The notes: generated by a model not told the origin, from the sequence alone. A DNA stretch of 64,000 nt from Ralstonia sp. UNC404CL21Col (GCF_000620465.1 NZ_JIBE01000003.1:682001-746000); one strand, 5' to 3'. Positions 1 through 9,176 are shown, counted from the first letter of the stretch. Program-made: numbers and translations.

Positions 1-587
1 ACGAGCAGGACTGGTTCCCCGTGTTCACGGTCGAGCGCATCACGATGCGCCGCGACCCGATCTATCACTCGACGTATACAGGCAAGCCGCCCGATGAGCC
101 GGCCGTGCTGGGCGTGGCGCTCAATGAAGTGTTCGTGCCGCTGCTGCAGAAGCAGTTTCCGGAGATTGCCGATTTCTACCTGCCACCCGAAGGCTGCAGC
201 TATCGCATGGCGCTGGTCAGCATGAAGAAGCAATACGCCGGCCACGCCAAGCGCGTGATGTTTGGCGTGTGGAGCTTCCTGCGGCAGTTCATGTATACGA
301 AGTTCATCGTGGTGGTGGACGACGACGTGAACCTGCGCGACTGGAAGGAAGTGATCTGGGCAATCACCACGCGCGTGGATCCGGCGCGCGACACGGTCAT
401 GGTCGAGAACACGCCGATCGACTACCTCGATTTCGCGTCCCCGGTGTCAGGCCTGGGCTCCAAGATGGGCATCGACGCCACCAACAAATGGCCCGGCGAA
501 ACCACGCGCGAATGGGGCCAGCCCATCGTCATGGATACCGCTGTCAAAGCCCGCGTCGACGCCATGTGGGACACGCTCTTCCAATAA
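1..587 (+). CDS. ubiD: UbiD, 4-hydroxy-3-polyprenylbenzoate decarboxylase (3' part only)
   Basis: This is the C-terminal ~194 residues of UbiD, the prenyl-FMN-dependent decarboxylase of ubiquinone biosynthesis. The reading frame is open from the left edge (first full codon at position 3), so the start and most of the ~490-510-residue family length lie outside the window. The tail carries the very conserved stretches [18 protein letters not shown] and [10 protein letters not shown], which match E. coli UbiD almost residue for residue. An internal GTG at 21 is not the real start. The gene is followed by a palindrome and a hairpin before gabD, so it probably ends its own transcript. Confidence 0.95.
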   Translation, partial: EQDWFPVFTVERITMRRDPIYHSTYTGKPPDEPAVLGVALNEVFVPLLQKQFPEIADFYLPPEGCSYRMALVSMKKQYAGHAKRVMFGVWSFLRQFMYTKFIVVVDDDVNLRDWKEVIWAITTRVDPARDTVMVENTPIDYLDFASPVSGLGSKMGIDATNKWPGETTREWGQPIVMDTAVKARVDAMWDTLFQ

Positions 588-616
588 CCACAAGGCTTGG
601 CGGCCTGGCCTGCGAG

Positions 617-630
617 CGAACGATCGTTCG
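617..630. promoter_or_regulatory. 14-bp perfect palindrome, candidate operator
   Basis: The sequence CGAACGATCGTTCG is a perfect 14-bp palindrome lying about 90 bp upstream of gabD. A 12/14 match and a half-site occur after aacS (4364-4410). Short GC-rich palindromes of this form are typical of TetR-family operators. The binding protein is not known from sequence alone. Confidence 0.45.
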
Positions 631-666
631 GTTATTCTTAGCGAGTTAAGCGACTGCTGCATCTAA

Positions 667-700
667 AAGGCGGGCCCTCTTTGTCTACTGGGCCCGCCTT
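667..700. terminator. Hairpin between ubiD and gabD
   Basis: An 11-bp perfect stem (667-677 with 690-700) closes a 12-nt loop and ends only 6 nt before the gabD Shine-Dalgarno sequence. There is no long U-run on the plus strand. It may end ubiD transcription, or act as a leader structure for gabD. Confidence 0.5.
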
Positions 701-716
701 CCTTATGGAGAACGCC

Positions 717-2228
717 ATGGCCGAAGCACTCGACGCATCCCGCACCGCCGCCAACGCGCTGGAGCGCATCACAGACCGCACTCTCGTCAAAACGCAGTCC
801 TATGTCGACGGGGCCTGGGTGGGCGCGGCAGACGGCGCGACCTTCCCCGTCTACGACCCTGCCACCAACGCACACCTGACCGATGTTGCCAATCTCGGCC
901 ACGCAGAAACGCTGCGCGCCATCGACGCGGCCAATGCGGCGTGGCCCGCATGGCGGGAGCTGACCGGCAAAGAGCGCGCTGGCCTGATGCGCCGCTGGTT
1001 CGACCTGCTGATCGCCAACGCCGACGACCTCGCCGCGCTGATGACCGCTGAACAAGGCAAGCCGCTGGCCGAAGCCAAGGGCGAAATTGTCTACGGCGCG
1101 TCGTTCATCGAATGGTTTGCCGAAGAGGCCAAGCGGGTCTCCGGCGACGTGATGGCCAGCACCTGGCGCGACAAGCGCATGGTCGTGTTGAAGCAGCCGG
1201 TGGGCGTGTGCGCGTCCATCACGCCGTGGAACTTCCCGCTGGCGATGATCACCCGCAAGGTCGCACCGGCCATGGCGGCAGGCTGCACCATCGTCATCAA
1301 GCCGGCCGAGCAAACGCCGCTGTCCGCGCTCGCGATGGCCGAACTGGCGCACCGCGCGGGCATTCCGAAGGGCGTCGTCAACGTCGTGACGGGTGACGCG
1401 GATCGCTCGATCGCCATCGGCAAGGCCTTGTGCGAATCGCCGATCGTGCGGCATCTGTCGTTCACGGGCTCGACGCCGGTGGGCCGCATCCTGATGCAGC
1501 AGTGCTCGCCGACGGTGAAGAAGGTGGCGCTGGAGCTGGGCGGCCATGCGCCGTTCATCGTGTTCGACGACGCCGATATCGATGCCGCCGTGGAGGGCGC
1601 GGTGCAGTCGAAGTACCGCAACGCCGGCCAGACGTGCGTGTGTACGAACCGCTTCTACGTGCATGCCTCGGTGTACGACACGTTTGTCGAGAAGCTCTCG
1701 GCCAAGGTGCGCGGCATCAAGGTCGGCAACGGCTTCGAGTCGGGCGTGGTGCAAGGCCCGCTGATCGACGATCAGGCCGTGGAGAAAGTGCAGCGCCACA
1801 TTGACGACGCGACGCAGAAAGGCGCACGCCTGACCGCCGGCGGCAAGCTGATGCAGGGCTTCGGTTCGCAGCGTTTTGTCGAGCCCACGGTGCTGGCGGA
1901 CGCCACGCCCGACATGCTGATCGCGCGCGAAGAAACCTTCGGCCCAGTCTCCGCGATCTTCAAGTTCCAGGACGAAGCGGAAGTCGTGCGCCTGGCCAAC
2001 GACACCGAATTTGGCCTGGCGTCGTACTTCTTCAGCCGCGACATCGGCCGCATCTGGCGCGTGGCCGAGCAGCTCGAATACGGCATGGTCGGCATCAACA
2101 CGGGGCTGATCTCGAACGAGGTCGCGCCGTTTGGCGGCATCAAGCAATCGGGCCTGGGCCGCGAAGGTTCGGTCTACGGCATCGACGAGTATCTCGAACT
2201 CAAGTATCTGTGCATGGGCGGCATCTGA
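717..2228 (+). CDS. gabD: Succinate-semialdehyde dehydrogenase, NAD(P)-dependent
   Basis: The 503-residue protein is an aldehyde dehydrogenase that closely follows the GabD pattern and would oxidise succinate semialdehyde to succinate (GABA and related catabolism) in the cytoplasm. The active-site loop GQTCVCTNR gives nucleophile Cys307. The general base Glu273 lies in LELGGHAP. The end APFGGIKQSGLGREGS is typical of the family. The ATG at 717 is chosen because GGAG (707-710) lies 6 nt upstream; an in-frame ATG at 705 has no such site. The next gene, aacS, starts 80 nt downstream on the same strand, and the two are probably cotranscribed. Other ALDH substrates cannot be excluded. Confidence 0.9.
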   Translation: MAEALDASRTAANALERITDRTLVKTQSYVDGAWVGAADGATFPVYDPATNAHLTDVANLGHAETLRAIDAANAAWPAWRELTGKERAGLMRRWFDLLIANADDLAALMTAEQGKPLAEAKGEIVYGASFIEWFAEEAKRVSGDVMASTWRDKRMVVLKQPVGVCASITPWNFPLAMITRKVAPAMAAGCTIVIKPAEQTPLSALAMAELAHRAGIPKGVVNVVTGDADRSIAIGKALCESPIVRHLSFTGSTPVGRILMQQCSPTVKKVALELGGHAPFIVFDDADIDAAVEGAVQSKYRNAGQTCVCTNRFYVHASVYDTFVEKLSAKVRGIKVGNGFESGVVQGPLIDDQAVEKVQRHIDDATQKGARLTAGGKLMQGFGSQRFVEPTVLADATPDMLIAREETFGPVSAIFKFQDEAEVVRLANDTEFGLASYFFSRDIGRIWRVAEQLEYGMVGINTGLISNEVAPFGGIKQSGLGREGSVYGIDEYLELKYLCMGGI

Positions 2229-2308
2229 AACGCCATCCCCCCTTGGCCGACCTGCCACATCGATAGAGCGGGCGGCCTTCCCCCTTGCCTGACCGGCGGA
2301 GGAGACAC

Positions 2309-4363
2309 ATGAGCACCATCCAGGAAGGCGCCCTGCTGTGGACGCCATCAGCTGACTTCATCGCACGCGCGCGCCTGACGCATTACCTCGACTGGCTTGC
2401 GCGCGAACGCGGGCTGCGCTTCTCGGCCACCACGCCCGGGGGCTACGCGCAACTCTGGGACTGGTCCACCACTGAGCTGGAGGCGTTCTGGACGTCCGTC
2501 TGGGACTACCTCGACCTGCGCGCCTCGACACCGTTCACGCAGATGCTGGGCGACCGCACCATGCCGGGTGCGCAATGGCTGGTCGGCGCCAAGCTGAACT
2601 ACGTCGATCAGGTCATGCGTCATGTGGAGGAAGGCGGCAGCCCCGACCGCACCGCCATCCGCTACGCCAGCGAGACCAAACCGCTGGCCGACCTGTCATG
2701 GCGCGAACTGCGCCAACGCGTTGCCTCGCTGGCGGATGCGCTGCGCAAGATGGGCGTGGTGCCGGGCGACCGCGTGGCCGCGTATCTGTCGAATACGCCG
2801 GACGCGATTGTGGCGTTTCTCGCCACCGCCAGCGTCGGAGCCATCTGGTCCGTCTGCGCGCCCGACATGGGCCAGGTGGCCGTGACCGACCGCTTCCGGC
2901 AGATCGAGCCCAAGGTGCTGATCGCGGTGGACGGCTATCACTATGGCGGCCGCGCATTCGACCGCACCGACGTGGTCGAAGAGATGGTCGCCGCGCTGCC
3001 AACCGTCGAACATCTCGTCGTCGTGCCGCAGTTGCTTGGCGAGGTCAACCGCGCGCGCTTCCCGCAAGCCCGCGACTGGCGCGACCTCACAGCGAACGAC
3101 GTACCACTCGTCGTCACGCCCGTCGCCGCCGACCACCCGCTGTGGATTCTCTATTCGTCCGGCACCACCGGCATGCCCAAGCCGATCGTGCACGGCCACG
3201 GCGGCTTGCTGCTCGTGCAGACGATGATGGGCGCGCTGCATCTCGACCTCGGCCCCGACGACGTCTACCACTGGTACAGCAGCACCGGCTGGGTCATGTG
3301 GAATTCGCAGGCGAGCGGCCTGCTCGGCGGCGTCACGCTCGCCATCTACGACGGCAACCCCGGTACGCCCGATCTCAATAGGCTGTGGCGTTTCGCGCAG
3401 GATGCGGGCGTGACCTTCTTTGGCGCCGGCGCGGCATTCTTCGCCAATTGCCTGAAGGCCGGCATCGAGCCCGGTCGCGATTTCGACCTGTCGAAGCTGC
3501 GTGCGGTCGGCTCGACCGGTTCGCCGCTCTCCGCCGAGGCGTACGACTGGATCTACCGCCACGTCAAAGCCGACGTCTGGCTCAATCCGATTTCCGGCGG
3601 CACGGACTTCGCAGGCTGCTTCGTAGGCGGCGTCGCCACACTGCCCGTCTATGCGGGTGAGATGCAATGCCGCAACCTCGGCTCGCGCGTGGAAGCGCTG
3701 GACGAGGCTGGCCAGCCGCTGATCGATGCGGTGGGCGAGCTGGTCTGCACCGCGCCCATTCCGTCGATGCCGCTTTTCTTCTGGGGCGATACCGACGGCA
3801 GCCGCTACCGCGACAGCTACTTCGACATGTACCCGGGCCAGTGGCGCCACGGCGACTGGATCAAGATCACCCTGCGCGGCGGCGCCATCATCTACGGCCG
3901 GTCCGACGCGACCATCAATCGCCACGGCATCCGCATGGGCACAGCCGAGCTGTACCGCGTGGTCGAAGATCTGCCGGAAGTGCTTGATAGCCTCGTCGTC
4001 GATCTGGAATTCCTTGGCCGTGAATCGTTCATGCCGCTGTTCGTCGTGCTGCGCGAAGGCGTGACGCTCGACGATACGCTGCGCAGCACGATCAATGCAC
4101 GCATCAAGGCGGGCCTGTCGGCCCGGCATGTGCCTAACGTGGTCGTACAGGCGCCGGGCGTGCCGCGCACGCTGTCGGGCAAGAAGATGGAAGTCCCCAT
4201 CAAGAAACTGCTGCTTGGCGCCCCAGTCGAGCGCGTCGCAAACCCTGATGCGATGGCCAATCCGGACGTGCTGGCGTGGTATGCGAACTACGCCGGGTCG
4301 CTGGTTCGGCAAGGCGGCGCGCACGGCGAGACCGCGCCCGCATTGGAATCGTGGCGGAGCTAG
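2309..4363 (+). CDS. aacS: Acetoacetyl-CoA synthetase (acetoacetate--CoA ligase)
   Basis: The 684-residue acyl-adenylate-forming enzyme activates acetoacetate to acetoacetyl-CoA, feeding ketone-body, leucine or PHB metabolism. The AMP-binding signature YSSGTTGMPKPIVHGHGG starts at residue 282. The N-terminal extension with WSTTELEAFW and the C-terminal LSGKKMEVPIKKLL stretch, which carries the catalytic lysine region, are typical of the AacS branch rather than acetyl-CoA synthetase. GGAGGAG at 2298-2304, 4 nt before the ATG, fixes the start; a GTG/TTG-type start further upstream is not needed. It is a likely operon partner of gabD, and a palindrome like the one before gabD follows its stop codon. 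Confidence 0.9.
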   Translation: MSTIQEGALLWTPSADFIARARLTHYLDWLARERGLRFSATTPGGYAQLWDWSTTELEAFWTSVWDYLDLRASTPFTQMLGDRTMPGAQWLVGAKLNYVDQVMRHVEEGGSPDRTAIRYASETKPLADLSWRELRQRVASLADALRKMGVVPGDRVAAYLSNTPDAIVAFLATASVGAIWSVCAPDMGQVAVTDRFRQIEPKVLIAVDGYHYGGRAFDRTDVVEEMVAALPTVEHLVVVPQLLGEVNRARFPQARDWRDLTANDVPLVVTPVAADHPLWILYSSGTTGMPKPIVHGHGGLLLVQTMMGALHLDLGPDDVYHWYSSTGWVMWNSQASGLLGGVTLAIYDGNPGTPDLNRLWRFAQDAGVTFFGAGAAFFANCLKAGIEPGRDFDLSKLRAVGSTGSPLSAEAYDWIYRHVKADVWLNPISGGTDFAGCFVGGVATLPVYAGEMQCRNLGSRVEALDEAGQPLIDAVGELVCTAPIPSMPLFFWGDTDGSRYRDSYFDMYPGQWRHGDWIKITLRGGAIIYGRSDATINRHGIRMGTAELYRVVEDLPEVLDSLVVDLEFLGRESFMPLFVVLREGVTLDDTLRSTINARIKAGLSARHVPNVVVQAPGVPRTLSGKKMEVPIKKLLLGAPVERVANPDAMANPDVLAWYANYAGSLVRQGGAHGETAPALESWRS

Positions 4364-4411
4364 ACCGATCGTTCGTCCCAGGTTTCACAATCTCCGCCAA
4401 TCGAACGATGG
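4364..4411. promoter_or_regulatory. Second and third copies of the CGAACGATCGTTCG-type motif
   Basis: AGACCGATCGTTCG just after the aacS stop matches the 617-630 palindrome at 12 of 14 positions. A half-site CGAACGAT follows at 4402-4409. They lie 80-130 bp upstream of the hypothetical gene at 4493 and may be operator sites that link it to the gabD-aacS unit. Confidence 0.35.
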
Positions 4412-4492
4412 CAAGGCTCGGATGTGATGACTAACGTACAGCTTGCACCGGCACATCAAGATGCCGGGCGAGTTGCTTAACGGGGAGTCACC

Positions 4493-5206
4493 ATGCTTGT
4501 AACGACGAACGTCCTGATCAAGACGGAGGACGGCCGCGAGGCCTTGGCCCAGCGCCGCCACGACATGCAGATGCGCCAGCGCCATCTGCTGATCCTCATC
4601 GACGGTGCCCGCACGGTCGGGCAACTGCATCAACTGCTGAGCGACTGGTCGGACCTCGACGAACTGCTGCTGGGGCTGCAACGGGCCGGCATGGTCGACG
4701 TGCTTCCGGGCCTCTCACATGAAAACGCAGCCGGTGCCGCCCCCTTCGACCCCATCGCACACTTCAACCGTCCCTTGCTGGACGATGACAGCGACAGCGT
4801 CCCTGCCGCCCTGTCGCTCATCTACGACGAACTGCCGCCGCTGACGGGCATGACGCTCGGCCTGCAAACGGCTGCAGCGCCCATCGACGAGCCTGCAGCC
4901 AACGACGCCATGCTGCCGCAAGTGGCGCCCGTCCAGGCGTCTTCCGCCCCGCAGCCGGCCGTGCCGCCGGAGTTGGCCGACGTGTTGCCCAATGTGGTCA
5001 AGGTCGAGTTGATGCGGTTGGCGGTGCAGCACTTTGGCTCGGCTGCCGGCGCCGCCATGCCGCTGCTGCGCGCCTGCAAGGAAGATCCGCAATCGCTGTG
5101 CGACGTGGTTGCCGCGTGCGCCAAAGCCGCGGCCCCGACGGCCGGCGAACGCGCCGCTGCGAAGTTCGTGGATGCAGCCATGCAGGCGATGGCGCTGCGG
5201 CGTTAG
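4493..5206 (+). CDS. Hypothetical protein, possible winged-helix-like N-terminus
   Basis: I do not recognise this 237-residue protein. The N-terminal ~70 residues (QRHLLILIDGARTVGQLHQL, then a Leu-rich segment ending LLLGLQRAGMVDVLP) read like a small helix-rich domain with winged-helix-like spacing. The middle (about 80-160) is Ala/Pro-rich and low in complexity. The C-terminal 75 residues form another amphipathic helical segment (VKVELMRLAVQHFG). There is no signal peptide or membrane segment, so it is probably cytoplasmic. The start is fixed by GGGGAG at 4482-4487. Upstream copies of the gabD palindrome suggest co-regulation with that operon. It is convergent with the aminotransferase gene. 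Confidence 0.7.
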   Translation: MLVTTNVLIKTEDGREALAQRRHDMQMRQRHLLILIDGARTVGQLHQLLSDWSDLDELLLGLQRAGMVDVLPGLSHENAAGAAPFDPIAHFNRPLLDDDSDSVPAALSLIYDELPPLTGMTLGLQTAAAPIDEPAANDAMLPQVAPVQASSAPQPAVPPELADVLPNVVKVELMRLAVQHFGSAAGAAMPLLRACKEDPQSLCDVVAACAKAAAPTAGERAAAKFVDAAMQAMALRR

Positions 5207-5288
5207 GCAACGGCGCCGATGTAAGCGTGGCCTGCTTCCGGACAGTGCAGAGCGCGCTGCCCGGGTTCAAAGCGAAGTCCCAGGTCGT

Positions 5289-6494
5289 TCAGGCCAATGC
5301 ACAGGCCATGTCGGAAGCCACGGCGACGAGCGCGCCGGCCACGCGGTCAATCTGCGCCGGTGCGAGCCCGGCAATATTGATCCGACCACCCTGGGTGCCA
5401 TAGATGGCGTGGTCTGTGCGCAAGCGCTCCATGGCATCGGCGCCCAACGGCAGCATCGAGAACATGCCCTTGTGCCGCGACAGATTCTGAAGCGCAACGG
5501 GGGCGCCGAGACCCGCCAGTGCGTCATCAAGGCGCCGTCGGTTGCCAACGATACGCTGACGCATGTGCTCCAGCTCGTCCCGCCAGCAGGCCGTCAATGC
5601 GGCATCGCCAAGGATGGCCGCCACGATGGCAGCGCCGTGGTCGGGCGGCATCGAATAGTTGCTTCGCGTGATGCGCTCCAGCACGCCGCCAACCGGCTGC
5701 AGGGCTACCGCGTTCTTGCCGATCACCATGGCGGCGCCGGTGCGTTCGCAGTACAGGCCCATGCTCTTCGAGCAGCTTGCCGCGACGAGCACCGTGTCGA
5801 GCGCATCGGCCACCAACCGCAGGCCCGCGGTGTCCTGCACCAGACCATCGGCCAGGCCCAGATACGCCATGTCGACGAGCGGGATCAGACCCTGCTTCGC
5901 GCAGCGCTCCGCCACGCTTTGCCAGACCTCGATATCCATGTCGATGCCGGTCGGGTTGTGGCAGCAACCATGCAGCAGCACAACGTCGCCCGCACGCGCG
6001 GCCCACAGGTCTGCGAACATGGCATCCGCATCAAGCACCCCGCCCTCGGCACGCCAGCGGTAGCGGTCTACCGCAAGCCCCGCCGCGCGCATGATGGGCA
6101 CGTGGTTGACGTAGCCGGGGTCGGACACCCAGACGCGAGCGCCGGGTGAAGCCACGGCGATGAAGTCGGCGAGCAACCGGAGCGCGCCCGTCCCGCCCAC
6201 GGTCTGCATGGTGTGCTGGCGCGCCAGGCGCCCCGCGTCGTTGCCAAGCAGCAGCGTCGCCAACGCGGCATTGAACTCGGTATTGCCGGCCAAGCCGCGG
6301 TAGGCCTTGGAGGCACCGGCAGCGGCCAGGCGCTCCTCCGCAGCCTTCACCGCAGACATGACCGGCGTCTGCCCGGCGTCATCGCGGTAGACACCCACGA
6401 CAAGATCGACCTTGTCGGGCCGAGGGTCCGCACGGAAAGCAGCGGTCAGGCCCCACAGCGGGTCCGGGGCAACGGTGGCGAGGCTTGCGAGCAT
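5289..6494 (-). CDS. tyrB: Aromatic amino acid/aspartate aminotransferase (class I)
   Basis: The 401-residue class I PLP aminotransferase probably transfers amino groups between aromatic amino acids or aspartate and 2-oxoglutarate. VVLLHGCCHNPTGIDMD (residues 171-187) is the cofactor-binding loop. SCSKSMGLYCERTG contains the PLP lysine, Lys243. The length fits the family (~397). The motif around the lysine differs from the usual S(F/Y)SKNFGLYNERVG of AspC/TyrB, so substrate preference may differ. It is transcribed after the EamA gene on the same strand with a 31-nt gap, so export and transamination of an amino acid could be linked. The symbol is assigned by family only. Confidence 0.8.
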   Translation of the reverse strand: MLASLATVAPDPLWGLTAAFRADPRPDKVDLVVGVYRDDAGQTPVMSAVKAAEERLAAAGASKAYRGLAGNTEFNAALATLLLGNDAGRLARQHTMQTVGGTGALRLLADFIAVASPGARVWVSDPGYVNHVPIMRAAGLAVDRYRWRAEGGVLDADAMFADLWAARAGDVVLLHGCCHNPTGIDMDIEVWQSVAERCAKQGLIPLVDMAYLGLADGLVQDTAGLRLVADALDTVLVAASCSKSMGLYCERTGAAMVIGKNAVALQPVGGVLERITRSNYSMPPDHGAAIVAAILGDAALTACWRDELEHMRQRIVGNRRRLDDALAGLGAPVALQNLSRHKGMFSMLPLGADAMERLRTDHAIYGTQGGRINIAGLAPAQIDRVAGALVAVASDMACALA

Positions 6495-6525
6495 GGTGTG
6501 GTCTCCGGAAGAACAATGCGATGGT

Positions 6526-7452
6526 CTACGCGCGGTTTGCGAGGATCACGCCAGCGGTGATCACGGCAATGCCGCAGGCAACGGTCAGCGTCAGCGATTC
6601 ACCGAGCAACGGCACCGCCCCGAGGCAGGCCAGCGCAGGCGCCAGCGAGCCAATGGCGGAACAGCGCGGCGTATCCAGATGACGAATCGCCAGCGCGTAG
6701 GACAGGCTGGAAACCACGCCAACCCCCAAGCCCTGGGCCAGCAGGAAAGGCATGGCGTTGGCCACGGTGAAATGCCCGGCATGGCTGTCGACCACGCCCA
6801 GGCCCACCAGCAGCGCCGTCAGCAAGAAGGACGGCACGCTCAGCAGCAATGCGCAGCCGATGGCATCGAGCCCCGCCCGGCGCAGCCCCAGCGTGTAGCT
6901 GCCCCAGAGCAGACTCGCCAGCAACAGCAATCCGGCGCCGGCCACAAACGCGCCATGCGAGACGTGCGATTGCGAGACCAACAGGAGCAGCACGCCAGCG
7001 AGGATGATCGCGATGGCGCGCCCGCGTGCCGCCGCGATGCGCTGGCGGTCCACCACATACGCGATCAGCGCCACCGACAGCGGCGTCGTACCCGCAATCA
7101 ACGCAGCCACGTGGGCGGCCGATGTCACCTTGCCGCCGGCTGAAGCCATGAAGAAGAACGGCACACCGCCGCCCACCAACACCATCAGCGCGCTGAGCGG
7201 CTTCACCCGCCGCAGCATCGGCCAGCGGGAGGGCAGGAACGGCAACAGCAACAAGGTCGGCAGGCCGAATCGGATGAGCGCCACGTCGGCAGGCGCCAAC
7301 GGCGACGCGCCAATTGCCCGGATCGACAGCGCAAACCCGGCCCAGATCAGCACCGTCAGCACCATCGCCGCATACCCGATCAGCGGGTTGGCCTGGAAGG
7401 CATGTCGCCCCGCCTGCGCGCCCACGCCCACTGCCCATGTCGAACCACGCAT
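6526..7452 (-). CDS. EamA/DMT-family transporter, probable amino acid or metabolite exporter
   Basis: The 308-residue inner-membrane protein has about ten hydrophobic segments in two EamA repeats. The first repeat begins near GYAAMVLTVLIWAGFALSIR and the second near LLLLASLLWGSYTLGL, as in drug/metabolite transporters of the RhaT/YdcZ type. GAGGGTGG a few bases upstream supports the ATG at 7452. The gene diverges from an Lrp-type regulator 118 bp away, an arrangement common for amino acid exporters controlled by their neighbour. It is followed by an aminotransferase. The substrate cannot be read from sequence. Confidence 0.8.
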   Translation of the reverse strand: MRGSTWAVGVGAQAGRHAFQANPLIGYAAMVLTVLIWAGFALSIRAIGASPLAPADVALIRFGLPTLLLLPFLPSRWPMLRRVKPLSALMVLVGGGVPFFFMASAGGKVTSAAHVAALIAGTTPLSVALIAYVVDRQRIAAARGRAIAIILAGVLLLLVSQSHVSHGAFVAGAGLLLLASLLWGSYTLGLRRAGLDAIGCALLLSVPSFLLTALLVGLGVVDSHAGHFTVANAMPFLLAQGLGVGVVSSLSYALAIRHLDTPRCSAIGSLAPALACLGAVPLLGESLTLTVACGIAVITAGVILANRA

Positions 7453-7570
7453 GCTGCCACCCTCGATTTCAGAATGGAGACAGAATGCCGCAGTATGAAA
7501 AGTAGTATCTTGCTATTTCCACCAATGCTGATAGTCAATTTGGCAGAACCTGCCCCTCTGGAAAAATCAC

Positions 7571-8083
7571 ATGGATAAGAAAGACAGGCAAATCATTGCC
7601 GCCCTTCAGAAGGAAGGCCGCTTGACCAACCAGGAGCTGTCGGAGCGGGTGAACCTGTCGCCCTCACCGTGCCTGCGCCGGCTGCGGTTGCTGGAAGAGG
7701 CAGGCATCATCCGCGGCTACACGGCCATCGTCGATGAAGAGGCATACGGGCTGCCGGTGACGGCATTCGTGCATATTCGTCTGCAGCAGCACTCGCGGGA
7801 GGTGGTCTCGACGTTCGAGAACCGCATCCGCGCCATCGACGCGATCCTCGATTGCTACGTGCTGACCGGCGAGGCGGATTACCTGCTGCGCGTGCTGGTG
7901 GAAAGCCTGCAGGACTACGAGCAGTTCGTGCGTGGGCAATTGCATGCCATCCCGGGCATCGCCGCCATCGACACGAGCTTTGCGTATGGCGTGGTCAAGC
8001 GGTCGACGGTGTTTCCGGCGTGGGATGAGAACAAAAGGAGTTCGGTGCGGCGGCGTGGAAAATCTCCAAGCTCAACAGCTTGA
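7571..8083 (+). CDS. Lrp/AsnC-family transcriptional regulator
   Basis: The 170-residue regulator has an N-terminal helix-turn-helix (residues ~4-50, with NQELSERVNLSPSPCLRRLR) and a C-terminal RAM/AsnC ligand domain (about 65-140, with DCYVLTGEADYLLRVLVESL). The family binds amino acids and controls their metabolism or export. The divergent EamA exporter is the most likely target, and the AT-rich 118-bp spacer would hold the shared operator. The ribosome binding site is weak. The C-terminal tail (about 20 residues) is basic and unlike the domain core. Confidence 0.85.
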   Translation: MDKKDRQIIAALQKEGRLTNQELSERVNLSPSPCLRRLRLLEEAGIIRGYTAIVDEEAYGLPVTAFVHIRLQQHSREVVSTFENRIRAIDAILDCYVLTGEADYLLRVLVESLQDYEQFVRGQLHAIPGIAAIDTSFAYGVVKRSTVFPAWDENKRSSVRRRGKSPSSTA

Positions 8084-8327
8084 GCGGGGTATGCAGCGAT
8101 ACGGCAGTAACCGCGAGGGCCAAGCAGACAATCCGCCTCCCGGTCAAACGCCTATGATGCCGCTCCCTTGCACGTGCCGTGTTGCGGCGCGCAATTGCAA
8201 GGGTCGACGTGCCCTCCCGCATGGAACACGGTGACTAGGCCCTACTCTGGTGGGGAAACGCTCAAGATTGATATGGCAACGCCGAAAGCATCTTCGAGTA
8301 TTCACTAGAAGAACATGTCCACGCACA

Positions 8328-9086
8328 ATGCTAAGAACTCTCCTGACCGTCATTGGGACCACAGCGCTTTTCTCGGGATGCGCCGCGCCTACCTCCTCCG
8401 GCGTCGGCCCGGCAAATGCCGACAGGCTGCGCTCCGTGAAGACCATCGCCATTGCCACGCCGCTTAACGTCTCCTACTACACGACGACTGGCGCGGCCCC
8501 GACGGTCTTGTTTCCTGGCGCAGGAGCGATCGCAAATATCGCTAGCGGTGCGGTTTCAGGCACGCTGAACTCTGGCGCAAAAAATAGTACTGACGAATTC
8601 AACAAGCTCGCCATCGAAAGCCGCGGAGGAAGACTGCCATCACAAGATGCACTCGATACCGTCAAGACAGAGTTGAGCAACGGCAGCTTTTCCGTCTCTG
8701 AAGTGGACCTAGCTCAGGATGGGGCGCCCAAGCTGAAGCTTGATGGTTATCTGCCGATCATGACTGGCAACCCTTACCGTGGCGCCGACGCAATCATGGT
8801 GATCGCGCTACAACCCGGTTACAAAGCACCAGGCCCGCTGAACTCGTACCGACGAGAAGTCATCGGTTCGATCACTGTCTTCGACAGCGCCTCGCTCAAG
8901 CCGATCTTCCGAAAAGGCATCCGATACTGGAAGACCTTCGATGAATCCAGCTATCCCACCTACGCCGGCTTGAAGCAGGACCTTCCCAAAGCCATTAATG
9001 CCCTGGACAAGATCACGACAGAAGAGCTGCTTGGAGCAACCAAGGCATTCATCGCAGCAACCCGCCAAGCGAGTTCATCGCAATAG
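8328..9086 (+). CDS. Predicted lipoprotein of unknown function
   Basis: The 252-residue protein begins with a lipoprotein signal ([21 protein letters not shown]; lipobox LFSG before Cys17). I do not recognise the mature domain. It contains a glycine/alanine-rich stretch ([19 protein letters not shown]) that could be a membrane-contacting segment, then a mixed alpha/beta part with [13 protein letters not shown]. Its composition, with more lysine and AT-rich codons than neighbours, suggests an accessory gene. The ATG at 8328 is chosen because it starts the signal sequence; the frame is open for 26 further codons upstream. It is likely anchored in the outer membrane. No operon partners are visible. 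Confidence 0.65.
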   Translation: MLRTLLTVIGTTALFSGCAAPTSSGVGPANADRLRSVKTIAIATPLNVSYYTTTGAAPTVLFPGAGAIANIASGAVSGTLNSGAKNSTDEFNKLAIESRGGRLPSQDALDTVKTELSNGSFSVSEVDLAQDGAPKLKLDGYLPIMTGNPYRGADAIMVIALQPGYKAPGPLNSYRREVIGSITVFDSASLKPIFRKGIRYWKTFDESSYPTYAGLKQDLPKAINALDKITTEELLGATKAFIAATRQASSSQ

Positions 9087-9136
9087 CAGCGAATGCGGCG
9101 GTAGTGGCACTTTTCACGCCCGCTTTTGCCGCTCGC

Positions 9137-9166
9137 TTGCCCAACCGCCACAACCCCGCATAAAAT
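9137..9166 (+). promoter_or_regulatory. Promoter of tRNA-Gly
   Basis: TTGCCC (9137-9142) and TAAAAT (9161-9166) with an 18-nt spacer lie 10 nt before the tRNA 5' end. They fit a sigma-70 promoter for the tRNA transcript. Confidence 0.5.
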
Positions 9167-9176
9167 GTCGGGCTAC

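Noticed and set aside
663-2348. Long minus-strand open frame (561 codons) opposite gabD
   Set aside because: It is the antisense shadow of gabD in GC-rich DNA, rich in Arg/His/Ala and without any recognisable motif.
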